A stretch of DNA of 64,000 bases from an uncultured bacterium. Lineage in GTDB: Bacteria > Bacteroidota > Bacteroidia > Bacteroidales > Bacteroidaceae. Each line of letters begins with the position of its first letter. Position 1 is the stretch's first letter. The notes under the pieces are model-generated. The model saw only the letters and a program-made list of their open reading frames with translations, ran no database searches and was not told the origin of the DNA. The position numbers were made by a program, and so were the translations under genes. This document shows, piece by piece, positions 35,740 to 45,013 of this stretch. The stretch spans positions 50,924-114,923 of the forward strand of contig CAJMPR010000014.1 of the NCBI GenBank assembly GCA_905215345.1. The letters run 5' to 3'.

Positions 35740-37974
35740 TTAAAAACTCAGCGAGATATGTCCTAATACGTTTGTTCCTGCCTGGGCTGCATAGCCTGCA
35801 TAATTATAACGTATTTTTTGCCCTTCTTCGTAATAGAAACCGCTTCCTGCATAACCATTGTTCTCATACTCTTCATTGAAGAGGTTGTATATGGTGCAAC
35901 CTATGGTTATTGACTTTATTTTAGGTAGTTTGAACGTATAAGCCAGGTTTAAATTGCTGACGAAGTATGCATCCAGTATATGCTCTTTGCAATCCAAGTT
36001 ACTCATGTATTGTTTGCTGACATACTGCGATTGTAAAGAAGCCTCGAAACCTTTGTAGGTGTAACCGAATTGATTGTTTAGCAGGAAGTCGGGAGAGAAA
36101 GCGATATGCGTATCACCCAGATAGGTTGTCCACTTTTCTCCTGAAGGGTCTTCGTTTTCATACAAGGTTTCAGTAAAGTCCTGTACACGGTTACGGCTCA
36201 GTGTGGCGTTGATGTTCCACTGGAAACCACAGGATAACTTCACTCCTGCCATTAACTCAATACCCATGCGATAACTGTCGGGTACGTTGGCGGCTACCGC
36301 TTCGCCTATTTCGTTCAGTTCACCTGTCAGTACCAACTGGTCTTTATAATCCATATAATACAGGTTGGCACCTAAGTTCAGCCACGAATGGGCAAAAGTA
36401 TAACCCAACTCGTAATCGAATAAACGCTCGGCTCGGGGATGCTCTGTGAATTTACCATCGGTATAGTTGTTGCGGGTAGGCTCTTTATGGGCTACACTAA
36501 ACGAACCGTATAGACGGTTGTTGGGATTGATTTGCCAGGATAGACCGGCTTTGGGATTAAAGAAGTCGAACTTCTCATGGATATTGAGGCGTTGGAGCCC
36601 ATCACCGGTGACACCGTTCCACTTATCATTCTTTCCATACATCTTATAGGAAATATGGCGGTATTGCATGTCGGCATAAGCATTAAGGCCACTACTTAGC
36701 TCGTAGTTGGCTTTCAGGTAAATGTTCCCATCATTTTTGGTAGCATTGTTGCGGTAATAGTCTTGGTCGGGATCAAGTTTGCCAAGATAGTTTTTTACCC
36801 ACAGTACTTTGCCGAAGTGGTCACCGTCGTAGCGGTTCAGTCCACCACCTAATGACGCATGCAGGCGGTTACTGTTATAGTTCAGGGAGAAGATACCGCC
36901 ACCAAACCAGTTATCCATTGCTTTTTTGCGTATCAAGTCACTTTTCGTAATAGTTTCACCATCGACTTCAAAAGGCAGTAAACCATATTCTATCAACTTG
37001 CGTCCATCTTTGTATTCTTGGTAATATCCGTCACCTTTGGTATAGTGCAAACCGATGTTCAGGTTCCATGCCGGAGTAAAGTTATGGTTGAATAACAGTT
37101 GGTAATTCTTCTGCACGTAATTGTCGGTTTGGTCTTCGTAGAAATGGTCTGTGCCATTATCGTCGGTATACATATATCCGCATGAGTTGTAACGTCGCCC
37201 GTACTTTTCTAATTCCTCTTTGCTGGCATAGTTCCAGGCATGGTAGGTTCGTTCTTTTCCACCGAAGGTTATCAGTTTGATTGAAGTGTTGTCGTTGTAG
37301 TATCCACCTTGCAGGTAATATGAGTTCAAGCCTACAGATGCCCGGTCGATGTATCCGTCCGAACTGATATTGGAAAGGCGGGCATCGAAAGACCAATGTC
37401 CGTCAATCAGCCCTGTACCTACTTTTACAGTCTCTTTATGAGTATTGAATGAGCCGTATGAACCGTTGAGTTCCGCATATGGTTTCAGGGAGAAATCTCC
37501 CGTCTGCATGTTAATGCTGGCTCCGAAAGCTCCTGCCCCATTGGTAGAAGTTCCTGCCCCGCGTTGTATCTGCATATCCTTGACGGACGATGCGAAGTCC
37601 GGCAGATTTACCCAGAATACCGTATGGCTTTCGGCATCGTTGATAGGAATACCGTTTGCGGTGACGTTGATACGCGTACCGTCTGTACCTCGTACTCTCA
37701 ATGTGGTATAACCAATACCTGCGCCGGCATCACTGGTTGTGATGGTCGATGGTGTCATACTTAGCAGATATGGAAGGTCTTGACCGAAGTTCTGCTTTTT
37801 AAGTTGTTCTTTATTAATATTGGTGAACGCTACGGGAGTCGTTTTCGTAGCTCGTGTGGATATAACTTCTACTTCCTGCAGATTTACTACCCGCAGGCTA
37901 TCCTTTTCTTTAGTCTGTGCACAGACATTCAGCGCTGTCAAAAACAGACATGCTGCCATTGCATACTTTCTCAT
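35740..37974 (-). CDS. TonB-dependent receptor for thiamine (OMthi-like)
   Basis: The 744-residue receptor has a signal peptide (MRKYAMAACLFLTALNVCAQ), a TonB-box-like VNLQEVEVIST, and a plug with TTLRVRGTDGTRINVTANGIPIND and MQIQRGAGTSTNGAGAFG. The barrel ends with a terminal LSF. I start at ATG 37974, directly before the signal. It heads the receptor-pnuT-thiN operon under a TPP riboswitch, so thiamine or its phosphates is the likely ligand. Gaps within the operon are 28 bp to pnuT and a small overlap or gap to thiN. Confidence 0.9.
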   Translation of the reverse strand: MRKYAMAACLFLTALNVCAQTKEKDSLRVVNLQEVEVISTRATKTTPVAFTNINKEQLKKQNFGQDLPYLLSMTPSTITTSDAGAGIGYTTLRVRGTDGTRINVTANGIPINDAESHTVFWVNLPDFASSVKDMQIQRGAGTSTNGAGAFGASINMQTGDFSLKPYAELNGSYGSFNTHKETVKVGTGLIDGHWSFDARLSNISSDGYIDRASVGLNSYYLQGGYYNDNTSIKLITFGGKERTYHAWNYASKEELEKYGRRYNSCGYMYTDDNGTDHFYEDQTDNYVQKNYQLLFNHNFTPAWNLNIGLHYTKGDGYYQEYKDGRKLIEYGLLPFEVDGETITKSDLIRKKAMDNWFGGGIFSLNYNSNRLHASLGGGLNRYDGDHFGKVLWVKNYLGKLDPDQDYYRNNATKNDGNIYLKANYELSSGLNAYADMQYRHISYKMYGKNDKWNGVTGDGLQRLNIHEKFDFFNPKAGLSWQINPNNRLYGSFSVAHKEPTRNNYTDGKFTEHPRAERLFDYELGYTFAHSWLNLGANLYYMDYKDQLVLTGELNEIGEAVAANVPDSYRMGIELMAGVKLSCGFQWNINATLSRNRVQDFTETLYENEDPSGEKWTTYLGDTHIAFSPDFLLNNQFGYTYKGFEASLQSQYVSKQYMSNLDCKEHILDAYFVSNLNLAYTFKLPKIKSITIGCTIYNLFNEEYENNGYAGSGFYYEEGQKIRYNYAGYAAQAGTNVLGHISLSF

Positions 37975-38117
37975 TTGCAACAATTTTATTTATTTGATAC
38001 TTTATTCTCACCGCAGATTACTCAGATTCAGACAGATTCTTTAAGCGAATAATAGAAAGCAAAACGCCTTTAATCTATGTAACTTGTGATGAACCAGAAA
38101 AGGGGAACTTTTCTTCT

Positions 38118-38190
38118 TTCCCTACGCCGGCATTACCCGGATCAGGTCAATGGGTATGATCTCAGCCCGTGATATTAGGGCACCCCTTAC
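38118..38190 (-). promoter_or_regulatory. TPP (THI-box) riboswitch
   Basis: The minus strand contains the conserved elements in order: GGGGTGCCC, CTGAGA, GACCTGATCCGGGTAATGCC (the pyrimidine and pyrophosphate sensor arms) and GGCGTAGGGA. It precedes the thiamine receptor gene by 144 bp. The following AAAGAAGAAAAGTTCCCCTTTTC can form a GGGGAA/TTCCCC-type expression stem. The operon is expected to be off when TPP is high. Confidence 0.95.
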
Positions 38191-38264
38191 TTGAAATCGG
38201 TGGCAAAATTATCTCTTTTGTCTGAAAGTCACAAATAAAGTGCCTGAAAAATAGGTTTATTTGT

Positions 38265-38272
38265 TAATTTTG
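38265..38272 (+). promoter_or_regulatory. Promoter -7 box for mscS
   Basis: TAATTTTG is an exact TAnnTTTG match 31 bp before the mscS ATG. No clear -33 box at the right distance. Confidence 0.45.
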
Positions 38273-38302
38273 CAGTCACTAATTCTTTAAAATACAATTA
38301 TT

Positions 38303-39175
38303 ATGTTATCATCTTTGTTAATGGCAGCATTTGCCGCTCAAACAGCTGAGGATGGCTTCAGCAAAATACAGATTCTTATCCAACAATTAATAGACTGGGG
38401 TGTTAGCGCCGGTGGCCGTATCATCGGAGCTATTCTGATTTTTGTAATAGGTCGTTTCCTTATTTCCTTCCTTAAAAAGCTTGTGTCTAAACTCATGGCG
38501 AAAAGACATATAGATGCCGGAATTCAGAGCTTTGTGAAAAGTTTGGTTAATATCTTGCTTACTATCTTGCTGATAATTGCCGTAATCGGTAAGTTGGGAG
38601 TGGAAACAACTTCGTTCGCTGCTTTGCTTGCATCTGCCGGTGTGGCTATTGGTATGGCTTTGTCCGGAAATTTGCAGAACTTTGCTGGCGGACTTATCGT
38701 ATTGTTGTTCCGCCCTTTTAAAGTGGGTGACTGGATTGAAACGCAGAGTGGTGTGTCGGGTACAGTACGCGAAATACAAATATTTCATACCATACTGACT
38801 ACAGCTGATAATAAAGTGATTTATATTCCTAACGGTCCGCTGAGCAGTGGAACTGTAACAAACTATAGCCGTGAAGATACCCGGCGTGTTGACTGGGTTA
38901 TCGGTGTGGATTATGGTGAAAACTATGATAAGGTAGAAAGTACCGTTCGTCGTATTATTGCAGCCGATAATCGTATATTAAAGGAACCGGCGCCCTTCAT
39001 TGCACTTCATGCCTTGGATGCCAGCAGTGTGAATGTTGTGATTCGTGTATGGGTGAATGCGGCCGATTATTGGGGAGTTTATTTTGATATGAACAAGACC
39101 ATTTATGCTGTATTTAATGAAGAAGGTATCGATTTTCCGTTCCCGCAACTGACGGTACATCAGGCGAAAGATTAA
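38303..39175 (+). CDS. mscS: Small-conductance mechanosensitive channel (MscS family)
   Basis: The 290-residue membrane protein matches MscS. Three N-terminal helices are followed by the pore helix LASAGVAIGMALSGNLQNFAGGLIVLLFRPFKVGDWIE (about 107-148, Gly/Ala packed), the beta domain with SGTVREIQIFHTILTTADNKVIYIPNGPL, and a C-terminal alpha/beta domain. It opens under membrane tension to relieve osmotic downshock. The length equals that of E. coli MscS (286). Next gene 15 bp downstream. Confidence 0.94.
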   Translation: MLSSLLMAAFAAQTAEDGFSKIQILIQQLIDWGVSAGGRIIGAILIFVIGRFLISFLKKLVSKLMAKRHIDAGIQSFVKSLVNILLTILLIIAVIGKLGVETTSFAALLASAGVAIGMALSGNLQNFAGGLIVLLFRPFKVGDWIETQSGVSGTVREIQIFHTILTTADNKVIYIPNGPLSSGTVTNYSREDTRRVDWVIGVDYGENYDKVESTVRRIIAADNRILKEPAPFIALHALDASSVNVVIRVWVNAADYWGVYFDMNKTIYAVFNEEGIDFPFPQLTVHQAKD

Positions 39176-39190
39176 TCGAGGCATCGGTTT

Positions 39191-40312
39191 ATGAAAAAGT
39201 CAGTAATTATATTATTGAGTATACTTCCTTCTTTCCTGGCATCGTATGCGCAGTTAAATTCTTCCGGCCTATCTATATCAAAGGAGAAAAGTGTTGTGCA
39301 TGAAAACAAGCCGGTTGAATTATTCAAGCTGACAAATGCGCAGGGGATGTGCATTAAGGTAACAAACTTTGCCGCCTCTTTGACGTATGTTTCAACTCCC
39401 GATCGGGACGGCAACTTCGAACCGGTAGTATTGGGCTTTGACAGTTTAGAAAGCTATTTTGGTAAATATCCAAAGTTTGGTAATACGGTGGGACGATATG
39501 CGAATAGAATAAGGAATGCTGAACTACGCTTGAATAATCAAGTTTATCATTTAGAAAAGAATTTTAAAGGGCATTCGGTTCATGGAGGCTTAAAAGGCTT
39601 TAATCAGCAGGTTTTCGATACAGATACTGCTTATGTGGTGAAAGATACCGCTGTTGTTGTTTTCAGTTATAAAAGTTCTCATTTGGAAGGTGGTTTTCCC
39701 GGGACTTTGAATCTTAGACTCGCCTATAAGTTGACTAATCGTAATGAAGTTATTTTAGATTATACAGCAACGACGGATAAGGCTACCGTCATAAATCTGA
39801 CTAATCATAGTTATTTCAATTTGACGGGGTGCAAAGAGCCGGTACTTAATCATACTTATATGATTAAGGCTGATTCCATTACTGAGCTGGATTCTATCAG
39901 TATTCCTACGGGAGTAGTACTGCCGGTTGCAGGAACCGTGTATGATTTTAGGTCTCCGCAATCTGTTGAAAATAGGATTGGGAAGTTGGGAAAGGGCTAT
40001 GATATTAACTACAAGTTGAATAATCAATCGGGTAGATTGGAGTTGGTTGCCGAAGTTGTTGAACCAATTTCCGGACGTGTATTAAAAGCATATACTACGG
40101 AGCCGGGCGTGCAGTTTTATATTCCGGGTTCCAATATGGATTATCTTACGGGGCATGGAGGTAGAACTTATGGCAAATATTATGGATTCTGCCTGGAGAT
40201 GCAGCACTTCCCGGATTCTCCCAATCATCCGCAGTTCCCTACTACCGTATTATTGCCGGGAGAAGTGTATCGGCAAACTACAATTTATAAATTTGAAACA
40301 TTATCCAAATAA
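39191..40312 (+). CDS. galM: Secreted aldose 1-epimerase
   Basis: The 373-residue protein has a cleavable signal (MKKSVIILLSILPSFLASYA), so it acts in the periplasm. GalM motifs are clear: FGNTVGRYANRI, HSVHGGLKGFNQ, TNHSYFNL (catalytic His) and FCLEMQHFPDSPNHP (catalytic Glu). It interconverts alpha and beta anomers of hexoses, a usual companion of polysaccharide breakdown. It lies 15 bp after mscS and 42 bp before the cupin gene. Confidence 0.93.
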   Translation: MKKSVIILLSILPSFLASYAQLNSSGLSISKEKSVVHENKPVELFKLTNAQGMCIKVTNFAASLTYVSTPDRDGNFEPVVLGFDSLESYFGKYPKFGNTVGRYANRIRNAELRLNNQVYHLEKNFKGHSVHGGLKGFNQQVFDTDTAYVVKDTAVVVFSYKSSHLEGGFPGTLNLRLAYKLTNRNEVILDYTATTDKATVINLTNHSYFNLTGCKEPVLNHTYMIKADSITELDSISIPTGVVLPVAGTVYDFRSPQSVENRIGKLGKGYDINYKLNNQSGRLELVAEVVEPISGRVLKAYTTEPGVQFYIPGSNMDYLTGHGGRTYGKYYGFCLEMQHFPDSPNHPQFPTTVLLPGEVYRQTTIYKFETLSK

Positions 40313-40354
40313 ATGTAATTTTGAATTAAGAACCTAATAAAAACTTATTGATTT

Positions 40355-40807
40355 ATGAAACTGAAAAAAACATTCGTATGTCTCATCGGACTACTTTGTC
40401 TAATGGGAACCGATTTGTATGCAGCACAAGGAGGAATAGACAAGGTTATTGAGAAACCCGTTAAGAAAACGAGAAGCGCTACTTTTATCTTTGAAAAGAA
40501 TAGTGCGTGGGAACCTGCCGGTGAAGGTGTAACCAGACAGATTATGGGTTATGACGGACAGGTTATGACTGTGAAAGTTAAATTTAAGAAGGGGGCTATC
40601 GGAACTCCCCACACTCATTACCATACGCAAACAACTTATGTGGCAAGCGGCAAGTTTGAATTTACCGTAGGTGATGAAAAGAAGATAGTAGAAGCGGGAG
40701 ATGGTATTTATATCGAACCGGATATTTTGCACGGTTGTGTATGTTTGGAGCCAGGTGTTCTGATTGATTGTTTTGCACCGATGCGCGCAGATTTCTTAAA
40801 GAAATAA
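40355..40807 (+). CDS. Exported cupin-domain protein
   Basis: The 150-residue protein has a signal peptide (cut near YAAQG) and one cupin barrel with the metal-binding pattern THYHTQTTYVASGKFEF (motif 1) and PDILHGCVCLEPGVLIDCF (motif 2). Proteins of this size are enzymes or sugar/metal binders; the function is not assigned. It is probably periplasmic and followed by a strong terminator. Confidence 0.8.
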   Translation: MKLKKTFVCLIGLLCLMGTDLYAAQGGIDKVIEKPVKKTRSATFIFEKNSAWEPAGEGVTRQIMGYDGQVMTVKVKFKKGAIGTPHTHYHTQTTYVASGKFEFTVGDEKKIVEAGDGIYIEPDILHGCVCLEPGVLIDCFAPMRADFLKK

Positions 40808-40822
40808 AGGTATATTTAATTG

Positions 40823-40860
40823 AAAAGGGAACAGCTTGATTCAACAAACTGTTCCCTTTT
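40823..40860. terminator. Intrinsic terminator after the cupin gene
   Basis: AAAAGGGAACAG (40823-40834) pairs perfectly with CTGTTCCCTTTT (40849-40860) around a 14-nt loop. It lies between convergent genes and could serve both. Confidence 0.85.
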
Positions 40861-40876
40861 CTAATTGATATTAGCT

Positions 40877-41125
40877 TTACGCTTCATAAACTCCGAATTT
40901 CTCTTCAACTTCTTCGCATATATCTTGATCCAGATGTAATAGGCGATTGATTTCCCTTCTCTTTTTTAAATCTGTAAAATAGCTTTCTACTACAGCATAC
41001 AGATCAAATCCTGTTGTGGAACCTGCTGCCAAATCCAATGATTCAACCATTTTCTCTACTGCCTGGTGAATGCGTTTCTTGTCTATGAAATGCAATTCAT
41101 TACTATGAATTAAGTTCTTTTCCAT
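40877..41125 (-). CDS. Hypothetical small protein (82 aa)
   Basis: The 82-residue acidic, helical protein starts MEKNLIHSNELHFIDKK and ends EEVEEKFGVYEA. No family is recognised, and no signal peptide or membrane helix is seen. It lies 63 bp downstream of the LruC lipoprotein gene on the same strand and may be co-transcribed. Codon pattern and clean start support a real gene. Confidence 0.55.
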   Translation of the reverse strand: MEKNLIHSNELHFIDKKRIHQAVEKMVESLDLAAGSTTGFDLYAVVESYFTDLKKRREINRLLHLDQDICEEVEEKFGVYEA

Positions 41126-41188
41126 GATGATTACTCTTTAAAGTTCCTATGGTTATAACGTTTGTTCAAAGCAGTTGGTTCATTGTGC

Positions 41189-43126
41189 TTAATTCAGGGC
41201 AGGATGTTTGTACCAGTCTTTATCTTTACTTCCTTTACTTTCTACCCAACTTTGAAATTTGGGATAACTTTTGTCTATCCGCACGGCTTCCGGCTGAATC
41301 GGAAAGTCTTTAACGCTAGACATATTTAAGGCATATGGGTATTGGTGTTGCCACATAGCTGTCACGTAATACATTTCTTCCTGGGGACGGGAACCGTCTC
41401 TGCCGGTGCCAAACAAACTCATGTCAGCCTTATCAGTAGGAGGGTACATAGGTAAATGTACCTCTCGCTCTCTTCCTTCTTCCGAGTGGGTAAATATGAA
41501 TGGGTTGTACGGTGGAGTTATGTATTCGCTTGCTGCATCGGACAATTCAATTGTTACTTTAATTTTTTTGCCCAGAGCTTGGGATACTTCGTCAAACAAG
41601 AGGATGGTAGGATGGGATTGTCCGGGTTCTAAAGTCTGTCCTTCCATATACTTGGAGTTAAGCCCGTCTGATTCAACAGTGATTTTACGGATATAATCAG
41701 CTGTTATTTTATGTAGTTGATATCCGAAACCAGATTGGAGGCTTCCTCCTTTGTGGCGGGGTGTAAACTCATCGACAAGTTTATAAACCTTGTTGCCGAT
41801 AATCTGTTTATAAACTTTGCAGGTATAATCTATCAAGACATCATTCATGTCATAGTCTCCCGTGGCTGTCCACAAATCTTCAAAGGCCAGTGTGCCGAAA
41901 TAGGTGGTGTAATTCTCTTCGTCGTCGGGGGCGTTACCATCATCCGGTAATGTCGGTGTAGAAGGGTCGATTGCACCGCTTTCTTCGACGCCCAGATAAA
42001 ATGTCGCATCGTTGTAGAGGAAGTCAGTCTGGTCTTCAAAAGCGATGGCTACAATACGATCGGTTTTAGGGTCCCGCAACGATACTGTACGCTGAACATT
42101 AGGGACATTCAGATGAGAAAGCGAATATCTGCATGGCGCATATCCCTGTGGAACAATGTTGCCATTAAGTTGGAATGCATTTGCTTCCAGGAACCAACCA
42201 ATGCTGATACCGGCCGGAAATTCGTCATGGAATCGAGTGCCGTCCCAATATTTCAGCTGTATCTGTTGTCCCGACAATAAAGCTCCCCGGGTTTCTGTGT
42301 TTCCGGAAACTCTGACGTAGGGTGTTGCGCTGGGATAAGCAAGTATTTTGGTAATCTGGCTCACATCTGTAGGAGGATTGTTCGTAGGATAAGTAAAATA
42401 GCCTACAGTGTTTCTCATACTGGCAGTACTGTTGATAAAAGTCAGATTTACTTTTGTTGGCTTTATAATCCTGACATCTGCCGAAGGTTGTCCGGTAAAA
42501 AACTGTTCGTATCTATCTTTAAGTGGGATTTTATTATACTTGACAAAGATCTCGTTGATAGTATAAAGAGTACTTGCCGATGGCATTTGCAAATCCGGTA
42601 ATGTATAATCAGGGGTACCATATTGATTCCAATCTCCCAAAGTGAGCCAGTTATCAGGATAAGTATGCTTGTTTGAAGTTACTGCTCGTGTTTGTACTTT
42701 CTGAAGATACTCTTTCTGGTTAAACTTGATAGTGTGGTCTGTGATTTCCAGTTTTACAGGAGAAAGTGTTCCGAGATACTCGGAATAGAGCCATACTTCG
42801 GATATAGAAGCGGCAATAGTTATCTTTTGATTAAATTTTCCTTTGCCATCTGTAGCAGCCCGGTATATGGGCTCGATGTCTTTTTTTACAAGCGTACCGT
42901 TTTCATTTTCTTCTGTAGGATTCTGATCATAAATCCCAAATAAAACAATGTAATTTTGTTGAGAGAAACCATAATCAATACTTAGCGTGATTTCTTGCTC
43001 AAGGCTAAAGTCGAAGAATTGGTCTTTGGAAACCTTTACATATACATCTCTGTCAAGGCAGCTTGTCAGCAGAAAACTACTGCAAAATAGAAGCAGTAAT
43101 AAAAAAAACTTTTTGTGCATGGTCAT
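41189..43126 (-). CDS. LruC-domain lipoprotein
   Basis: The 645-residue surface protein has a lipobox (FLLTSC, Cys23) and beta-rich middle. A C-terminal LruC/DUF4842 region carries the hallmark FEDLWTATGDYDMNDVLIDY and a DxDxND-like acidic pattern that may bind calcium. Such proteins are exported lipoproteins of unknown role in Bacteroidetes. Two ATGs (43126 and 43120) are equally possible. An unusual GTLAFED precedes the LruC signature. Confidence 0.75.
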   Translation of the reverse strand: MTMHKKFFLLLLLFCSSFLLTSCLDRDVYVKVSKDQFFDFSLEQEITLSIDYGFSQQNYIVLFGIYDQNPTEENENGTLVKKDIEPIYRAATDGKGKFNQKITIAASISEVWLYSEYLGTLSPVKLEITDHTIKFNQKEYLQKVQTRAVTSNKHTYPDNWLTLGDWNQYGTPDYTLPDLQMPSASTLYTINEIFVKYNKIPLKDRYEQFFTGQPSADVRIIKPTKVNLTFINSTASMRNTVGYFTYPTNNPPTDVSQITKILAYPSATPYVRVSGNTETRGALLSGQQIQLKYWDGTRFHDEFPAGISIGWFLEANAFQLNGNIVPQGYAPCRYSLSHLNVPNVQRTVSLRDPKTDRIVAIAFEDQTDFLYNDATFYLGVEESGAIDPSTPTLPDDGNAPDDEENYTTYFGTLAFEDLWTATGDYDMNDVLIDYTCKVYKQIIGNKVYKLVDEFTPRHKGGSLQSGFGYQLHKITADYIRKITVESDGLNSKYMEGQTLEPGQSHPTILLFDEVSQALGKKIKVTIELSDAASEYITPPYNPFIFTHSEEGREREVHLPMYPPTDKADMSLFGTGRDGSRPQEEMYYVTAMWQHQYPYALNMSSVKDFPIQPEAVRIDKSYPKFQSWVESKGSKDKDWYKHPALN

Positions 43127-43227
43127 GGGTTTGTTTGTGCTAAGTAAATAATATACGAATATATAAATAAAGGTAATATCCTACAACTTTCTGACTGAAA
43201 TTCTTATTGTTAAGGCCTGAATAAAAA

Positions 43228-43259
43228 AACTCCCACAATTATTTTATATTGTGGGAGTT
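43228..43259 (-). terminator. Intrinsic terminator downstream of the tRNA remnant
   Basis: AACTCCCACAAT (43228-43239) pairs with 43248-43259 around TATTTTAT. On the minus strand a T-run follows the stem, so it terminates leftward transcription. It lies about 20 bp beyond the tRNA 3' end, the normal position for a tRNA terminator. Confidence 0.85.
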
Positions 43260-43277
43260 ATTGTTTGCTTTCTTAAG

Positions 43278-43297
43278 TGGTGATCCGCCTGGGATTC
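43278..43297 (-). other. tRNA 3'-end remnant, probable attachment site (att)
   Basis: The plus-strand TGGTGATCCGCCTGGGATTC is, on the minus strand, the last 20 nt of a tRNA: end of the T-loop, T-stem CCCAG, acceptor strand GCGGATC, discriminator A and CCA. After 43297 the match to tRNA stops abruptly. It resembles Bacteroides tRNA-Lys, but the identity is inferred. This is how tRNA-targeting integrases leave one end of an element. The intact tRNA should sit at the other end, outside the window. Confidence 0.65.
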
Positions 43298-43636
43298 TCC
43301 TAAGAGAGTTACCAAGCTGATATTTAAAACTTTGTATTTTTAGCTTCAAGCATATCCCATGAATTATCCCACTGATTTGCTACGTGCTTTTGCGGTAGTT
43401 TGCTCATGGAGAATACTGAGGGCGAAGATAGCTATTCTTCTTCATATTTACAAAATATAGAATTTCACATTAATTGCCGCCAAAAAGTGAACGCTTCACG
43501 TATCACTATTGACAATCACCGACTTATCTTTTCTTTCATCGGAAAATCCACACGATTTAGCACACGATTATTTCTCATCGTTCTGCCCGTGATTTAACAC
43601 GATTGTTGTTGCAAATATATTAATTCTTTCTTGTTA
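43298..43636. other. Left end of the accessory element, no supported gene
   Basis: These 339 bp hold no credible gene. On the minus strand TATATTTG (43612-43619, plus-strand CAAATATA) is an exact -7 match pointing leftward. It is followed by short direct repeats ACACGATTTA / CACACGATT (43548-43605) and a 20-codon open frame. This might be a leader or regulatory tail of the element end. Confidence 0.4.
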
Positions 43637-44902
43637 TTACAAACTTAACAGCCATTTCCATACCGGAACGACTTCAATTGTTTTACCGTTCATTTCTACC
43701 ACCCGCTCCGTATCACGGGTAATAATCAGCAGTTTCTTGCATTCTAATACTTCGGTAATTTTTAGCAAAGCTTTTACTTCCCTGTCAAACGTGCCGTCGC
43801 TATTGTCGAGATTGTAGCATACCTGAATCGCTGTGTAATCATCAGGAATGTAGAAGTCTACTTCAATGCTTTGATTATAGAAATAAACGGCATCATTTCG
43901 CCCGTATTTACGCAATAGATTTACGGCTACCATGTTCTCCAACAAAGAAGTGTTTCCGTCCAATAAAAAGAGGTTGAGAATACCGTTATCCGTGAAATAG
44001 TACTTCGGTGAAGTTTCCTTATCGACCAATTTACCTGCTATGTTTTGCACGGGATTGATAAGCCAAGCATCTTTGGCGTATTCCATATAATTAATAACGG
44101 TCTGTGTTCCTACCTTTGCTCCGGTTGAAGATACGATATTCGCTATGCGGGTAAACGATAAGGGTTGTTTTACGCTTTCAGCCAGTTTCTTGAACATGAT
44201 ACGCAAAGCGAACGTATTATCTACTGTATGACGGGCTGCAATATCTCCCAAATAAATTTTCTGATAAACACTGGTCAGGTAATCCCGTTTGGCAGAAAAC
44301 TCTGCTCCTTCCGGGAATCCACCAAAGTAGAAATAATCGTTGAATTTTCGTAATATTTCGGCTTTGCCTTCCGTAGATAGGAGATGATTAGCAGTTGCAG
44401 GAACATTGTTTGCTGTCAAAAATTCTTTGAAAGAATACGGATAAACATCTACTGGGATATAACGCCCTCCTAAAGTCGTTTGGATATCCTGACTTAACAT
44501 TTTGGCATTACTTCCCGTGATGTAAACCCGATGTTTGGTGTCAGCCATTCGACGGGCAAATTTTTCCCATCCGGAAACGTTTTGTATCTCATCCAAAAAC
44601 AGGATAGGCTTCTTTCCGTACATTTCCAGATGAACTTCTAACAGCAGATTCAAATCCTCCGCTTTCATTCCTGTAAGGCGTTCATCTTCAAAATTGATAT
44701 AAAGTATTTCATCCCACTGCACACCTTGCGCCAGTAGTTGTTGCATCCGTTGATATAGCAGGTAAGACTTTCCCGCTCGCCGGATACCTACAAAAACGTA
44801 GTTCCCAAATTCCTCAAAAGTGAAATCGCGAGGAATTACCTTGTATCTTGGGACTTCCAGTTGATTGTCGGCTATAACCGCTTTCAGAATATTCTTGTCC
44901 AT
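43637..44902 (-). CDS. AAA ATPase with DUF4143 domain
   Basis: The 421-residue protein has an AAA_14 ATPase: Walker A GIRRAGKSYLL, Walker B ILFLDEIQ and sensor YITGSNAKML. A DUF4143 C-terminus has EVDFYIPDDYTAIQVCYNL, a PD-(D/E)xK-like strand. Such proteins are common in mobile and host-defence contexts but the role is unknown. It has its own promoter box and no partner in the same operon; the next gene (AbiEi-like) is 111 bp upstream on the same strand. Confidence 0.8.
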   Translation of the reverse strand: MDKNILKAVIADNQLEVPRYKVIPRDFTFEEFGNYVFVGIRRAGKSYLLYQRMQQLLAQGVQWDEILYINFEDERLTGMKAEDLNLLLEVHLEMYGKKPILFLDEIQNVSGWEKFARRMADTKHRVYITGSNAKMLSQDIQTTLGGRYIPVDVYPYSFKEFLTANNVPATANHLLSTEGKAEILRKFNDYFYFGGFPEGAEFSAKRDYLTSVYQKIYLGDIAARHTVDNTFALRIMFKKLAESVKQPLSFTRIANIVSSTGAKVGTQTVINYMEYAKDAWLINPVQNIAGKLVDKETSPKYYFTDNGILNLFLLDGNTSLLENMVAVNLLRKYGRNDAVYFYNQSIEVDFYIPDDYTAIQVCYNLDNSDGTFDREVKALLKITEVLECKKLLIITRDTERVVEMNGKTIEVVPVWKWLLSL

Positions 44903-44931
44903 ATCTTCCCGTTTTTATTCTACTAACAGTA

Positions 44932-44939
44932 CAAAGATA
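44932..44939 (-). promoter_or_regulatory. Promoter -7 box for the DUF4143 ATPase gene
   Basis: The minus strand reads TATCTTTG 30 bp before the ATG, inside AAAATACACTATCTTTG. The AbiEi-like gene has a matching AAAATGCACTATATTTG, suggesting a shared or duplicated promoter. Confidence 0.55.
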
Positions 44940-45013
44940 GTGTATTTTCATTTTATGTGCAAAACAAAAATGGCAATTTATCATTTTGTTCGCAAAATAA
45001 AAAATCTTCTATT

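Noticed and set aside
43298..43636. Integrase next to the tRNA remnant
   Set aside because: No recombinase motifs in any frame; the only integrase is the truncated one at 62.8-63.9 kb.
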